Assembly (NCBI GenBank): GCA_030704615.1 | Contig: CM060731.1 | Span: 96,018,756-96,082,755, forward strand | Direction of reading: 5' to 3' | Source: Takakia lepidozioides | Taxonomy: Eukaryota; Streptophyta; Takakiopsida; Takakiales; Takakiaceae | Length of the DNA: 64,000 bases | In this document: positions 33,705 through 45,569 of the stretch, piece by piece | How positions within the stretch are numbered: position 1 is the stretch's first letter | Layout: each line of letters begins with the position of its first letter | Position numbers and translations under genes: made by a program | Notes under the pieces: generated by a model | What the model was told of the DNA's origin: nothing | The model's input: only the letters and a program-made list of their open reading frames with translations | The model's database searches: none

Positions 33705-36700
33705 TCAATGATTTCTGGAATCCCTAAGAAGGAGTTTGTGCAGCTCGTTCACGCTCAACGCCGGTGCATGAATAAAGTCATCAATAGTCACGTTCATCCT
33801 CAACCTCTTCAGGTAAATGTAATACAGATGCTTGCACGGATAATACTTCGAACCCTTCTTTGCTTCCATCAACGAGAAGTCCGTACAGTTGCAAGTCGGC
33901 TCCACTCCAATCGTAATTGTGTATACATCGTCGCGTACAGCCGAGCCGGCCGTTGCCATCCGATACACACGCCCAAGGCCGGGTGGGGGTACGTCCACGG
34001 AGCTCTGAATAGTGCAAGCCATCCCAAGAGCATTGGCAATCCGAGTCTCATTCAACTTGTTGGGAGGGTGTCGTCTCTTCACTCTTCCGAATCGCATTGT
34101 GGGATGTGCAGAATTGTCCAATCCGTCTCTACTGGACCGAGCAGTATGCAATGGCTGGGTCTGAGGAACCGGAAATGCGTGGGCCGGGATGTCTGTGCGT
34201 TGCACCATTCGAAATCCTGCTGCAGATAGAGCATCCGCCTCATTCTGAGAGAGGCTGCAACCCGGTGCAACAGGCCAGACGCCCGGAGGCTCCGGCATTC
34301 CCTGAATCCCGTACTTGGGCTTGCCAAATACACAGGTCATTATGTCGTGCCTACAGAACCAAAATGTCTGCGTTGTGGCGTGAGCAAATGTGGGAGTCAA
34401 AAATCTGCCGCTGAAACAAGGTGCAGGTACAGCACCGTGTGGGTTCCTCCGAATCATCTCACCACAGCGTGCTCTCGTATCCACCCGGATGGCGCAACAC
34501 TTCCCTCGAAATGCCGGCAATGTCCTCGCAATTCTCCACTGTGACTCCGACACTCTTGTCTCCACAATGGGAATGTTGTATTGCTTTACTACAGATGGCT
34601 CGTTATGTTGCCGGGGCACGCGCCCTGTGCTCAAAGGAGATGGCGATCTTGAACGTGCAGGACTTCCGGTGCTCGACGAGACCTCCTCGGACAACATCAC
34701 CGGACCACGAGGGAGCGTGCGAATATTCTTGTCAGCTCGCCATGAATCCTCTTCTCCGCCAGGTGCCTCGTCAAGTCTTCGTCTCACTGGACGGGTATGA
34801 ACATCTCCTTCCAAATGTTGGCATCTTCGCAGCAATGGCGTGTCCCGAAGGCCCTCTCGCAAGGCCGCCGCCCACTTCCGAGGATTCTTCGATCTGGAGG
34901 CAGTCCGCATCAGCATTTCCTGCCTGTCCGGCCCCAAGCCCCACTGTTTCCCTTTCAAGAACTCGTTGTACCTGCATTGCTGCATAATTGACCTCACAAT
35001 GTCCTCCGTTGTGGCAGTGAGGATGTCCACCAGATGCGCCGCAGAGGAGGCACGCCAGGAAGAGTGCACTGATTCGGCCATGTTTGTCGTGGGCATGTCG
35101 GTGTCGGAGTCGAGACACATTTCCTGCACAAGCACATGTTGAGGTTACAAGCAAGTTACAAATATGGCCAAGAATAATATCCAACGGGACGCGAATTCGT
35201 GCAACTCACCTCCCGCATATAGTCGCCGAACTGGAGGAAACGATAATGCCACCATGCTAGCCAACTGACCATTGCTCCTTCGTCTGATTTCCTTACAGCA
35301 CCTGACGATGTCCACCAAGCCCGTATGCATGCAAACTGTGTCTCTGCATCATCCAAGGTGGGAGCGCGCTTCCACGCAAGGCACATGGAACGGTGCTCCT
35401 CTCTGAAATCTGGCGCCACGAGCCTGGTTGTGTACTGCGAAAGGCTCTGCAGAAAGTGGAACCCACAAGATCTCTCCTTGCCTTCCATGGGAACATTGGG
35501 GTCTTGCCCGTACACCCTTCGGATGGCAGCCCAATTTGCTTGTGCGTTGTCCGCCATGAAACCACGGAAATTGGGAGGGGGCAATCCCGCCTTGGCCATC
35601 TGTTCGTTTATTCCCTGCCAAAGAAGCATCTCCGATTGTGTGTCCTCTCCTTTCATCTCACAAATAGCAATTGTCATTAGCATCCTGCAGTGGGTGTCGT
35701 AGACATGTGCACCCATTGTCACCCACTGGTGATTTGTAATTCGCTTGATATGGTCGAACATGACCCAACTGTTTGACAAGTTCCCACTCGTCATCCTGTC
35801 GACCAGTTCGACGCCACTGCCAGGTCCACACGTGGACATTTTGAATACGAAACAACGATCTGCCTCAGTCCCTTGTCCTGGAAACCTACTTCCATGAATG
35901 TAGTCATATCCACATCGTCGCTTCACCTCCAGAATGGAGTGCATATCCGAGCCACGCCCAATTTTCTGTTTGCAAGAGACAATGTGGTTTCGGACATTCG
36001 GTGAACATACGTGGGACACCGACTCGAGCAATGCCTCCATTTCCTTCTCGTCGAGAGGAACTCTATCCGAGCCGTCTTCCGACATAATTCTGGCCAATGC
36101 CATCTTATGGGCGGCTTGGAGCTGTATCTGTTTGGGTTTGGCACCCGGTCTCAACTTAACCTCCTCCTGAACGAGCTGCTCTGCTTCGTGGGCAGCCTCC
36201 CGCGAGTTCCCCCTCGCCAATTTGTGACAATGGGAACCAACGTGTATGCAAGCTCGGGTGAGGTCAGGGAAACGGTGCAACACATAGAACTGCTTGGCAT
36301 TACAAACAGACATGCAGTGTGGTGGTTCTTTGCAATGCGCACACTTAAATGTGGAGTTCGGAACCTTCTCCTGAGCTCGAAATGGTTGGTGAGCTGTGCC
36401 TGTCCAATCGGTCTCGTTCCTGTGACCTCTGGATTTAAAGTGGAAGCAAGTTGGGGAGAAACACCGCAACGCGCCCGCACAAACAACGTAGCGCACCCGC
36501 ACACCATCAAGCATCTTCATGCTGGTGGTTTTGGTAACGCACCAAGGATGACCGTCATGTTTTCTATCCATATCTGTCAACATTCCGGACGCCCTCGAGT
36601 AGTCCGCCCGAGGAGGGAACTCAAAGAAGACATTACCGTCGACGTCGGCGGGAAGGCATGTAACCGATTTAATTGCGAACTTGCTGTAGTCCAGCCCGGC

Positions 36701-37429
36701 CAGCTCCGACCGGTGTCCCTCCAGGTGAAGCCCTCGCAGAATTTCTAGAATAGATCGAACTGCGGTGCTCGTGCTGGGAATATGACTCCCTCCTCCACTG
36801 ACGTCCATTGAGGACTTGCCTGATCTCCAGGACGACCTCGGAACTTCCATGACCTCGTCTGAGTCGGACAGGTTGTGAACAACCCGGTTCTCGGTCGTCT
36901 TCATGGATGGGTTCGGCTCTGGATTTACTTCGTTGCGGACTTCTCTCTTTGAGGTACCCACTCTCTGATTCGCGGATTGTTTCGTGGAAGGCGCCAGGAT
37001 AGACGGTGCATTTGGCGGGCAAATGAAGTCCCCAACAGCCCTGTATATGACGCTGTCCGATGGTGGAACTCGCCATTCCCTGCCATCGCCGAAATCATCG
37101 TGGAGCACAACAATACTCTCGACAACAAGGCCGTTTGAGTCCTTCCTTTCCTCCTCCAAAAAAACCGACCCCGGTTTCAGGTGGTATCGAACGCACAGAT
37201 ATTTCTCCATCACCCGGCAGGTGTCCCCTCTGCACGGAAATGAAGCTCTATGCTCGTGAGGAGGGCAGTACACTGTAGCGCTCGGGTTTTCCGCCATGGG
37301 AGATGTGCACACAAGACTGCCAGGATGGCGTGCGGGGAAGCTCCCTGGTAGAAGGGGGTGCAGCGATGGGAATGAATGCGATGCCGATTTGTCCGAGCGA
37401 CGAAGCCTGATCCAAATCCAGGGAGCCAA
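33705..37429 (-). CDS. MULE-like transposase with SWIM zinc finger, two exons
   Basis: Exon 1 (35,210-37,429) ends at GAG|GTGAGT. Exon 2 (33,705-35,123) follows TGTGCAG|. They join in phase to about 1,212 residues; a start at 'MAENPS' (residue 45) is also possible. The catalytic core lies at about 555-700: 'WVMFDHIKRITNHQW', 'VYDTHCRMLMTIAICEMKGEDTQSE', 'GFMADNAQANW' (aspartate 627), 'RSCGFHFLQSL' (C-x-x-H, 655-658) and acidic candidates in 'LDDAETQ'. Exon 2 has 'PTTNMAESVHSSWR' and a C-terminal SWIM finger 'CNCTDF...YPCKHLYYIYL'. The order (DDE-type core, C-x-x-H, SWIM) is that of MULE transposases. It would cut and rejoin the element ends in the nucleus. No internal stop is seen. Transcription runs away from the central palindromes. 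Confidence 0.82.
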
Positions 37430-37559
37430 CTATCTCAAAAATCCACAGTCAGAGTGTTAATGAACCTTGTCTCCGGAATGCGGCCCCTCGTCTTTGCGCA
37501 ATAACTGCCAACGGTATGCAGTCAGAAAGTGGGGGGCCGTCCGGATGATGACGGCTGAA

Positions 37560-38290
37560 GGGGATAAGCCGGCACCGTGCCGTCACATTACTACCCCCGA
37601 ATGGAAATTCGGCACCCAACATCCAACAGAGGAAGCCCGGATGAAGTCGCCTCGGGCGCAGAGGCCGGAGTGTGTGCGACAGATAACATCTTCTGGATGG
37701 AGATTCGGCGCCGAATTTCCATCCGGTCCCCCCAAAGGGAGTCGTGTCGGGGGGTCAGGCCGAAAACTGGACGGCATAAAAACATCCCCAGATGGAAAAA
37801 CGGCGCCGAATTTCCATCCGGGGCGATTCGGATGCAGTCGGGGAGGGGGGAGTGGCCTGCAGTTGGCTGTCACATTTCAACCCCCGGACGGAAATTCGGC
37901 AACGAATATCGAACAGGGGACGCCCGGATGAAGTCGCCTGGGGCACAGAGGCCGGCCAGTGTGCGACAGAGAACATCCCCTGGACGGCCATTCGGCGCCG
38001 AATTTCCATCCGGGCCCCCCCAAAGGAAGTGTTGTCGGCGTGTCAGAGCGAAAACTGGCCGACATAAAAACCTCCACAGATGAGAAAACGGCGCCGAATT
38101 TCAATTCGGGGCCGTTCCAATGAAGTCGGGGAGGGGGGAGAGGTCGGAACCTGGCAGTCATATTTCAACCCCCGGGACGGAAATTCGGCACCGAATATCC
38201 AACAGAGCGGCGGAGAGGCGGCACCTCTCCGACAGAGACCATCCCCCGGATGGAGATTCGGCGCCGAATTTCCATCCAGCAGGTAAGTGG
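37560..38290. repeat. Divergent palindrome cluster upstream of the transposase
   Basis: At least five hairpins with core GGCGCCGAATTTCCATCCGG (near 37,705, 37,803, 37,995, 38,090 and 38,258), separated by 95-200 bp of related spacer with GGGGAGGGGGGAG and GATGAAGTCG words. It begins about 130 bp upstream of the transposase start, so it may overlap its promoter. Confidence 0.75.
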
Positions 38291-38294
38291 AATC

Positions 38295-39235
38295 TCGGAT
38301 GGATGGAGATTCGGCGCCGAATTTCCATCCAGCAGGTAAGTCGGATCGGTGCCATATGGATATTCGGCGCCGAATTTCCATCCTGCAGGTAATTCGAATC
38401 GTGGATGAATGGAAATTCGGCGCCGAATTTCCATCCAGCAGGTAAGTCGGATCGGTGCCATATGGATATTCGGCGCCGAATTTCCATCCTGCAGGTAATT
38501 CGAATCGTGGATGAATGGAAATTCGGCGCCGAATTTCCATCCAGCAGGTAAGTCGGATCGGTGCCATATGGATATTCGGCGCCGAATTTCCATCCTGCAG
38601 GTAATTCGAATCCTGGATGAATGGAAATTCGGCGCCGAATTTCCATCCAGCAGGTAAGTCGGATCGGTGCCATATGGATATTCGGCGCCGAATTTCCATC
38701 CTGCAGGTAATTCGAATCCTGGATGAATGGAAATTCGGCGCCGAATTTCCATCCAGCAGGTAAGTCGGATCGGTGCCATATGGAAATTCGGCGCCGAATT
38801 TCCATCCTGCAGGTAATTCGAATCCTGGATGAATGGAAATTCGGCGCCGAATTTCCATCCAGCAGGTAAGTCGGATCGGTGCCATATGGATATTCGGCGC
38901 CGAATTTCCATCCTGCAGGTAATTCGAATCATGGATGAATGGAAATTCGGCGCCGAATTTCCATCCAGCAGGTAAGTCGGATCGGTGCCATATGGATATT
39001 CGGCGCCGAATTTCCATCCTGCAGGTAATTCGAATCATGGATGAATGGAAATTCGGCGCCGAATTTTCATCCAGCAGGTAAGTCGGATCGGTGCCATATG
39101 GATATTCGGCGCCGAATTTCCATCCTGCAGGTAATTCGAATCGTGGATGAATGGAAATTCGGCGCCGAATTTCCATCCAGCAGGTAAGTCGGATCGGTGC
39201 CGTATGGATATTCGGCGCCGGATTTCCACTCGCCA
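38295..39235. repeat. 106-bp palindromic tandem repeat, ~9 units
   Basis: Exact 106-bp periodicity (for example 38,401, 38,507, 38,613, 38,719). Each unit holds two perfect palindromes centred on TTCGGCGCCGAA. One extends outward through GAAA to ATGG, the other to GATAT. They alternate with CAGCAGGTAAGTCGGATCGG and CTGCAGGTAATTCGAATC spacers. Units differ by only a few bases, so the array is young or homogenised. Long minus-strand frames through it are repeat artefacts. Confidence 0.93.
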
Positions 39236-39588
39236 TTTATTTCTGAGCGAGGAATTACCTTCGTGCAGGTAATTCCCATATAAGAATTACCTTCGTGCAG
39301 GTAATTCGCATACAAGAATTACCTTTGTGCAGGTAATTTCCAGATGACAATTACCTTCCTGCAGGTAATTCCAATCGATGTTTATTCCTCGTCCAGAATT
39401 ACCTGCACAAAGGTAATTCTCATCTGGAAATTACCTGCATGAAGGTAATTCTTGTATGTGAATTACCTGCACGAAGGTAATTCTTATATGGGAATTACCT
39501 GCACGGAGGTAATTCCTCGCTCAGAAATAAATGGCGAATCGAAATTCGGCGCCGAATATCCATATGGCACCGATCCGACTTACCTGCA
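39181..39588. repeat. ~410-bp near-perfect inverted repeat
   Basis: Left arm 39,181-39,371 and right arm 39,395-39,588 are reverse complements with scattered mismatches; the spacer is about 23 bp around AATCGATG. Each arm contains four AATTACCTTCGTGCAGGTAATT-type small palindromes plus a CGCCATTTATTTCTGAGCGAGG block and one TTCGGCGCCGAA palindrome. It sits midway between the two divergent genes. Confidence 0.9.
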
Positions 39589-39589
39589 G

Positions 39590-40775
39590 GATGGAAATTC
39601 GGCGCCGAATTACCTGCTTGAAGGAAATTTGGCGAACCGCCCTACCTGCGCGGATGGAAATTCGGCGCCGAATTTCCATCCGCGCGCATCCGAATTACCT
39701 GCTTGAAGGAAATTTGGCGCACCGCCCTACCTGCGCGGATGGAAATTCGGCGCCGGATTTCCATCCGGGCGCATCCGAATTACCTGCGCGGATGGAAATT
39801 CGGCGCCGGATTTCCATCCGCGCGCATCCGAATTACCTGCTTGAAGGAATTTGGCGCACCGCCATCCTACGCGGATGGAAATTCGGCGCCGGATTTCCAT
39901 CCGCGCGCATCCGAATTACCTGCGCGGATGGAAATTCGGCGCCGGATTTCCATCCGCGCGCATCCGAATTACCTGCGCGGATGGAAATTCGGCGCCGGAT
40001 TCCATCCGCGCGCATCCGAATTACCTGCTTGAAGGAAATTTGGCGCACCGCCCTACCTGCGCGGATGGAAATTCGGCGCCGGATTTCCATCCGGGCGCAT
40101 CCGAATTACCTGCGCGGATGGAAATTCGGCGCCGGATTTCCATCCGCGCGCATCCGAATTACCTGCGCGGATGGAAATTCGGCGCCGGATTTCCATCCGC
40201 GCGCATCCGAATTACCTGCTTGAAGGAAATTTGGCGCACCGCCATCCTACGCGGATGGAAATTCGGCGCCGGATTTCCATCCGCGCGCATCCGAATTACC
40301 TGCTTGAAGGAAATTGGCGCACCGCCCTACCTGCGCGGATGGAAATTCGGCGCCGGATTTCCATCCGGGCGCATCCGAATTACCTGCGCGGATGGAAATT
40401 CGGCGCCGGATTTCCATCCGGGCGCATCCGAATTACCTGCGCGGATGGAAATTCGGCGCCGGATTTCCATCCGCGCGCATCCGAATTACCTGCGCGGATG
40501 GAAATTCGGCGCCGGATTTCCATCCGCGCGCATCCGAATTACCTGCTTGAAGGAAATTTGGCGCACCGCCATCCTACGCGGATGGAAATTCGGCGCCGGA
40601 TTTCCATCCGCGCGCATCCGAATTACCTGCGCGGATGGAAATTCTGCGCCGGATTTCCATCCGCGCGCATCCGAATTACCTGCTTGAAGGAAATTTGGCG
40701 AACCGCCCTACCTGCGCGGATGGAAATTCGGCGCCGGATTTCCATCCGCGCGCTTCCGAATTACCTGCGTGAGGG
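39590..40775. repeat. 53-bp palindromic repeat with ~35-bp interleaved unit
   Basis: Basic unit of 53 bp: TACCTGCGCGGATGGAAATT, then CGGCGCCGGATTTCCATCCG, then CGCGCATCCGAAT. Blocks of one to four units alternate with a 34-36-bp segment TGCTTGAAGGAAATTTGGCG followed by CACCGCCC. The inner palindrome has one mismatch (GGCGCCGG versus GGCGCCGA), unlike the left array. Open plus-strand frames of 200-280 codons here are repeat artefacts. It ends about 220 bp before the methylase start codon. Confidence 0.92.
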
Positions 40776-41519
40776 AAATTCCGGGACTGTTTTCGTCTAT
40801 TTTCTTCCGACATGGAGGGCTTCATCCGACATTTAATTGCGCAGTTGGGCAATAAATGTCGACGGCCGTCGCTTATTATTCGGGCTGGCGACGCATGGCT
40901 TCCTGGACACGTACCCTAAATCTCATGCTATACTTGGCTTAACATGGTATTCCAGGCATGTACCCCAAAAAAGGAGATCTTTTTGGCTGGGACTTATGCC
41001 GCCTGAAGGGCGTGGCTCTCCTGAGAGAGACCTCAGATCCAGACCGCGGCGGAAGTTGAAAGCTCTGTACTACGGACGACGGCCAATCTCTCGCATGGCC
41101 AAACTGAAGCTCCAGCAGGAGATTCCAGTGTCTTGCTCACAACCTGCGCCAACTGAAGCCGAGTACTCTCAGGCAAGCCACTTCTGCTTTCGGTTTGTTC
41201 GATTTCTTTTTTGCTTTCGCTTCGTTACCTCGCTTTGTTTCTGCATCTTCATCCTGGCTTTGCTTTATGAGTGAACTTTAGATAGTTGACTGAACCTTAG
41301 ATTGTTTGCAATGCGTGTGCAAATCCGGCAGCTCTGGAGAAGGCTGCTTGTGCATGTCATTCTTAGGCAATGGTTGCATTTGTTTTCATTGTTGTTGCAT
41401 GGCTCTCCATACTTCCTAAACTTGTTATGTTTTCATTTTTGCTACATGATTGCTGCTATGGTGGTTGCGCTGCTGCTTTTTGCACCACTGTTGGTGTTCA
41501 CGATTTTTGTCAATCACAG

Positions 41520-42961
41520 AGTGACGACGAGCCCGGCACGCTGGTGGTATCATCGACAGCTCCAACTCATCGCATGTTTGAATCGCCCAACTTGGGGCGA
41601 GAGGGCAAACTTAAATCTTTTGTTGGTGGACGGGAGGACTTGCAACGAGATTACGATAGAGTAGGCATTGGGGAGGTTGGTGCAGGCGGCATGGCAGGTG
41701 AAGGGCGTGAGGACATGAGGACAGCAGATCCGGCAATGGAGGTTGTTCATGCACATGCAGTAGGGCCCGCCCACGCAAAGAAAAAGAAGAAAGCTAAGCA
41801 CATGCAATCCCCGGCGAGAGAGCAGTCACGGGCTGCGGAGGGGGGAGTGAGCAGTGCGCGCGAGGGTGTCAGTTCGCCTCAATCAAAGGTGGTCGTCCTG
41901 GAGGGCTCCCCTGTTGCTAGCCCTAGTAAGAAACAGAAAGCCCGTGAGAGGGCAAAAGAGAGGGCAAAAGAACAGACGAGACAGAATGCTAGCAAGGAGG
42001 AAAGACAAAAGGCAGCTGAAGAGGCCCGGGGTGCCCAAATGACAGATGCCAATGTAAGCGAGGGACACACAGAGACGGTGGATCCCTACAAGACACCACA
42101 GAGAGGCAGTAGCACACCGGTTAGACCATCGCGGGCAAGTGCAGCCCCCGCAATTACCCATACGGTGGAGAGTGGAGGAGAGGAAAGAACACCTGAAAGA
42201 GCACCGATTGTGCAAGTTCGAGGTGAAGCCAGGGAGAGGGCAGTAGAGACGACGAGAGTGCTGGAGGTGGTTTCGCAGGTGGCTGACCCTGTTGAGGAGG
42301 ACGACATGGATGTTTCTGACCAGGATGACATTCTCCCGGACATCCCCAGGCCCCAAACCCGGAGCATACAGGCTGGATTTGGCGGTCTTGGTGGGCTGCC
42401 GGAAAACCCCTCTGCAGCAGACGTCATGTCTGAGGCGGATATGAAGTTGGCCGCTGCCAAGATGTTGGAGGCAACCCACAGCAACATTGGCAGGGTGCTG
42501 GGGGGCATGGTGTACCCGGCCAAGCTTCGAATTCCCCTTTGCCGCTTGGTGTCATTGCAGGTGGTGAGACCTGCCCTCCCAGGCGATATCGACAAGCTGA
42601 AATTCTCTTTCCGGGATGGATATCGAATGGGGTCTGCCGCCTTTTACGTTTCCATTGAGAACGACCACGGAGCTTCCCGTGCCCACACTTCCGATGAGGT
42701 GGACAAATGGGGTCCCCATTGGCAAACGCGAAATGAGGAGTTCGAGAGATCGATTGCTAGTGATCCTCTTTTCCAGCACATGTCCGGTAAGATGTTCTAC
42801 GTGTGGGACGGCAATCATCGCCTCCTGGCATGGATGGAGCACATTGCCCAAGCCCACCCCAACGATCTCGATTGGCATTTCGCCGTCGATTGTGTTGTGC
42901 TGAAGGTTGCGGGGCCCAAAGATCGCAGTCTTCTCAAAGCTGCAATGGCCGACATCAACTC
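41520..42961 (+). CDS. ParB-methylase copy 3, exon 2: basic linker and ParB-like domain
   Basis: Open for 480 codons from the acceptor TCAATCACAG|AGTGAC to the donor CAACTC|GTAAGC. The first 300 residues are charged, low-complexity and rich in Ala, Glu, Lys and Arg. The final 160 residues are folded-looking: 'LVSLQVVRPALPGDIDKLKF', then 'MFYVWDGNHRLLAWMEHIAQ' (D-G-N-H-R codons 42,807-42,821), then 'HFAVDCVVLKV'. In the ParB/sulfiredoxin fold the D-G-x-x-R loop binds a nucleotide phosphate. This suggests CTP or ATP binding, or nuclease activity, but the sequence alone does not decide. It is the only full ParB exon in the window. Confidence 0.75.
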
Positions 42962-43962
42962 GTAAGCTACAACCCCTCTCGCTTTTGGACTTTGAATTTG
43001 GAAGTCATTTCATTGCGAATCCTCATATATGATGAAAATTCCCATTTCAGTATTGTTTGATGGAAATGTGGCACTGCAGGGTGACTGAGAATGCCTTCAT
43101 TGCCACCAACTTGTCCCATATGCTCTTCCGAGTGAAGGATGTCGGGAGGCAGGGGGTGGAAGAGTTTGCCAATTCCCTCAGTGCCGACCTCCTGCGCAAG
43201 TCGGAGGCAAAGGCAGACAGAACCTGGTATAGGCTGAGCGTCGACGCCATGGTGGACTACATATTTCGGGTAAAGCTCCTGCAGTTTTGTTGAGCTAATT
43301 TGTCTCTCCTCCCCCAATAGAAGAAATTGTGTTGAGCAGGATCTCTAATCTTATGTGCTGCTTTTCGACAGACGAAAATACAGCAGGATTTGGCACATGC
43401 GCGGAGGTTCTACATGGAGTCAGAGGAGAAGAATCCAACCCTCCCGGAACTCGAATCGTATGTCAAAGCTGCGGAGGTGAGGGCCCGCATAAAGTACAAG
43501 TCGCGGATGGTAAAGTACGTGGCCATAGCTGATCCCGCCCTTGGTGCCGACTTTCTGGTGGAGGTGGGAAAGCACTACTCTCGCGCTCTGAAGCCCACGA
43601 TGACATTGGAGAAGCTCCATCGTCTAGCCACATCCTGTGTGGATGCAACAGAAAAGGTGATACATTCTTAACCAAATTGTGGTGGCAACAACTCCTTTTT
43701 GTGGTGTTTGGCGCTTACGAATATGCTGGGTGGTTGGACAGACCCGGTGGCTCCAAATCTGGAATGGTTCCCAAAGTACCAGGGACATGTGGAGCTTCCC
43801 CAAACCGGACAAACTCTCTGACCCCACATTCGACATGTGGATGAACCGCATGACATGGTGGTTTCAGGTACTTCCCCACGCTTCGTTTGGGGCTTGTACT
43901 CTAGTAGGGGGTTGATTCATTGTATTTTTTGAGGAAAGCGATCTGATGGACAATCTCCACAG

Positions 43963-44176
43963 GTGACGACGAATGCGCAAGAGCAGCTGGACACACAAGC
44001 ACATCAGTTCAAGATGGAGATATCTCCTGCAGCAGAGAGCCTGCGTGACTATGTGACGAGGTACTTTCTGCTCTACAAAACCAACCTATTCTTTCGGGAG
44101 ATAGCAGATGCTCGCCGGAGCCACGAGTTCACCGACCAGCCGAACGCGGACAAAGCAGCAATGCGCCTTCTGTACA
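43963..44176 (+). CDS. ParB-methylase copy 3, conserved exon of unknown role
   Basis: It begins after CTCCACAG and ends at TACAG|GTACAT. It encodes about 71 residues including 'AQEQLDTQAHQFKMEISPAA' and 'SLRDYVTRYFLLYKTNLFFR'. Copies 1 and 2 keep the same residues and the same splice sites. No family is recognised. It directly precedes the hairpin-array intron. Confidence 0.6.
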
Positions 44177-44229
44177 GGTACATACGCGCTGCCTTTCTTT
44201 CAAGTCCTGGCATTTCAGGATGTTAGAGG

Positions 44230-45055
44230 CCTAAGTGGTGTTAGGGAAAATGGCGCCGAATTTCCAGTCAGGGCTCCGAAAATGGCAAAGTCCCTAGACT
44301 GGCTGGCCCGGAACTGGAAATTCGGCGCCATTTTCCAGTTCCAGGCCCTATTGCCGTTCAGGGACTTAGCCATTTTCGGGCTAAGTCCCTAGTGTGGCTG
44401 GCCCGGAACTGGAAATTCGGCGCCGTTTTCCAGTTCTAGGCCCTATTGCCGTCCAGGGACTTAGCCATTTTCGGGCTAAGTCCCTAGACTGGCTGGCCAT
44501 GAAGTGGAAATTCGGCGCCATATTCCAGTTCCAGGCCCTATTGCCGTCCAGGGACTTAGCCATTTTCGGTCTAAGTCCCTAGGGTGGCTGGCCCGGAACT
44601 GGAAATTCGGCGCCGTATTCCAGTTCTAGGCCCTATTGCCGTCCAGGGACTTAGCCATTTTTCCGGCTAAGTCCCTAGACTGGCTGGCCCTGAAGTGGAA
44701 ATTCGGCGCCATATTCCAGTTCCAGGCCCTATTGCCGTCCAGGGACTTAGCCATTTTAGGTCTAAGTCCCTAGGGTGGCTGGCCCGGAACTGGAAATTCG
44801 GCGCCGTATTCCAGTTCTAGGCCCTATTGCCGTCCAGGGACTTAGCCATTTTTTGTGTAAGTCCCTAGGGTGGCTGGCCCGGAAGTGGAAATTCGGCGCC
44901 GTTTTCCAGTTCCAGGCCGTATTGCCGTCCAGGGACTTAGCCATTTTCGGGCTAAGTCCCTACACTGGGTGGCCCTGAAGTGGAAATTCGGCGCCATATT
45001 CCAGTTGTAGGCCCTATTGCCGTTCAGGGAGTTAGCCATTTTCGGACCTCATTGG
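44230..45055. repeat. 95-bp hairpin array (intron of ParB-methylase copy 3)
   Basis: Exact 95-bp period (44,311, 44,406, 44,501, 44,596), about 8.5 units. Each unit pairs CCAGTTC/GAACTGG around ATTCGGCGCC and GGGACTTAGCC with GGCTAAGTCCC, so transcripts of this intron could form a ladder of stems. A proper acceptor (CATGAATGCAG) follows at about 45,070. Confidence 0.92.
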
Positions 45056-45569
45056 GTTTTTCATGAATGCAGGTACTGTAAGTTCTCGCTTTTGGAGAAA
45101 GGTCATCTGTCTTTCGAGCCACCATTCTTCCTGGCATGGAGGAACCCTGGGGCTGACTCCATGTACACTGACGATATTGTGAAGGAGTGGCATCTGGAAC
45201 ATTTGCGTGATTGCCCTTGGTATGTGGACCTTCCGCCCGGCTCGCTCGACCCATCCGAGTTTCAATTGAAGCTGGATGCTGAATTCCGACGAAACCGGGC
45301 TCCGCTGCCTCCGTTGGGTGCAAAAGAGGCAAAAGCGCTTGCGAACTCCAGGAAAGCGGCAGAGCTTGCTCAGGCAGGAATTCAAGAGAAATTGCATGAG
45401 AAGAGTAAAGGTCAAGGAAAAGGACAAGGAACAGGTGACTTGCAGTAACACCCAAAAAGAAGAAAACCATCGGGGCATCGAGGAGGCGCAGGAGGGGACC
45501 CAAGAGAGTGACTCCGACGCCGATTTTGTTCAAGGTCCCTGCGACTGCTGTTGCTCCTACCCCAGTCAC

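Noticed and set aside
38043-39236. 397-codon minus-strand open frame with repeating residues
   Set aside because: It is the translation of the 106-bp palindromic array. The period (106) is not a multiple of three and all frames are open, so this is a composition effect.
37560-40775. Satellite or centromeric array
   Set aside because: The arrays end cleanly inside a transposon with mapped borders and change unit type three times, so they belong to the element.
39531-40836. Long plus-strand open frames of 220-280 codons
   Set aside because: They run through the 53-bp palindromic repeat and repeat the same peptide with frame drift; no start context or domain.
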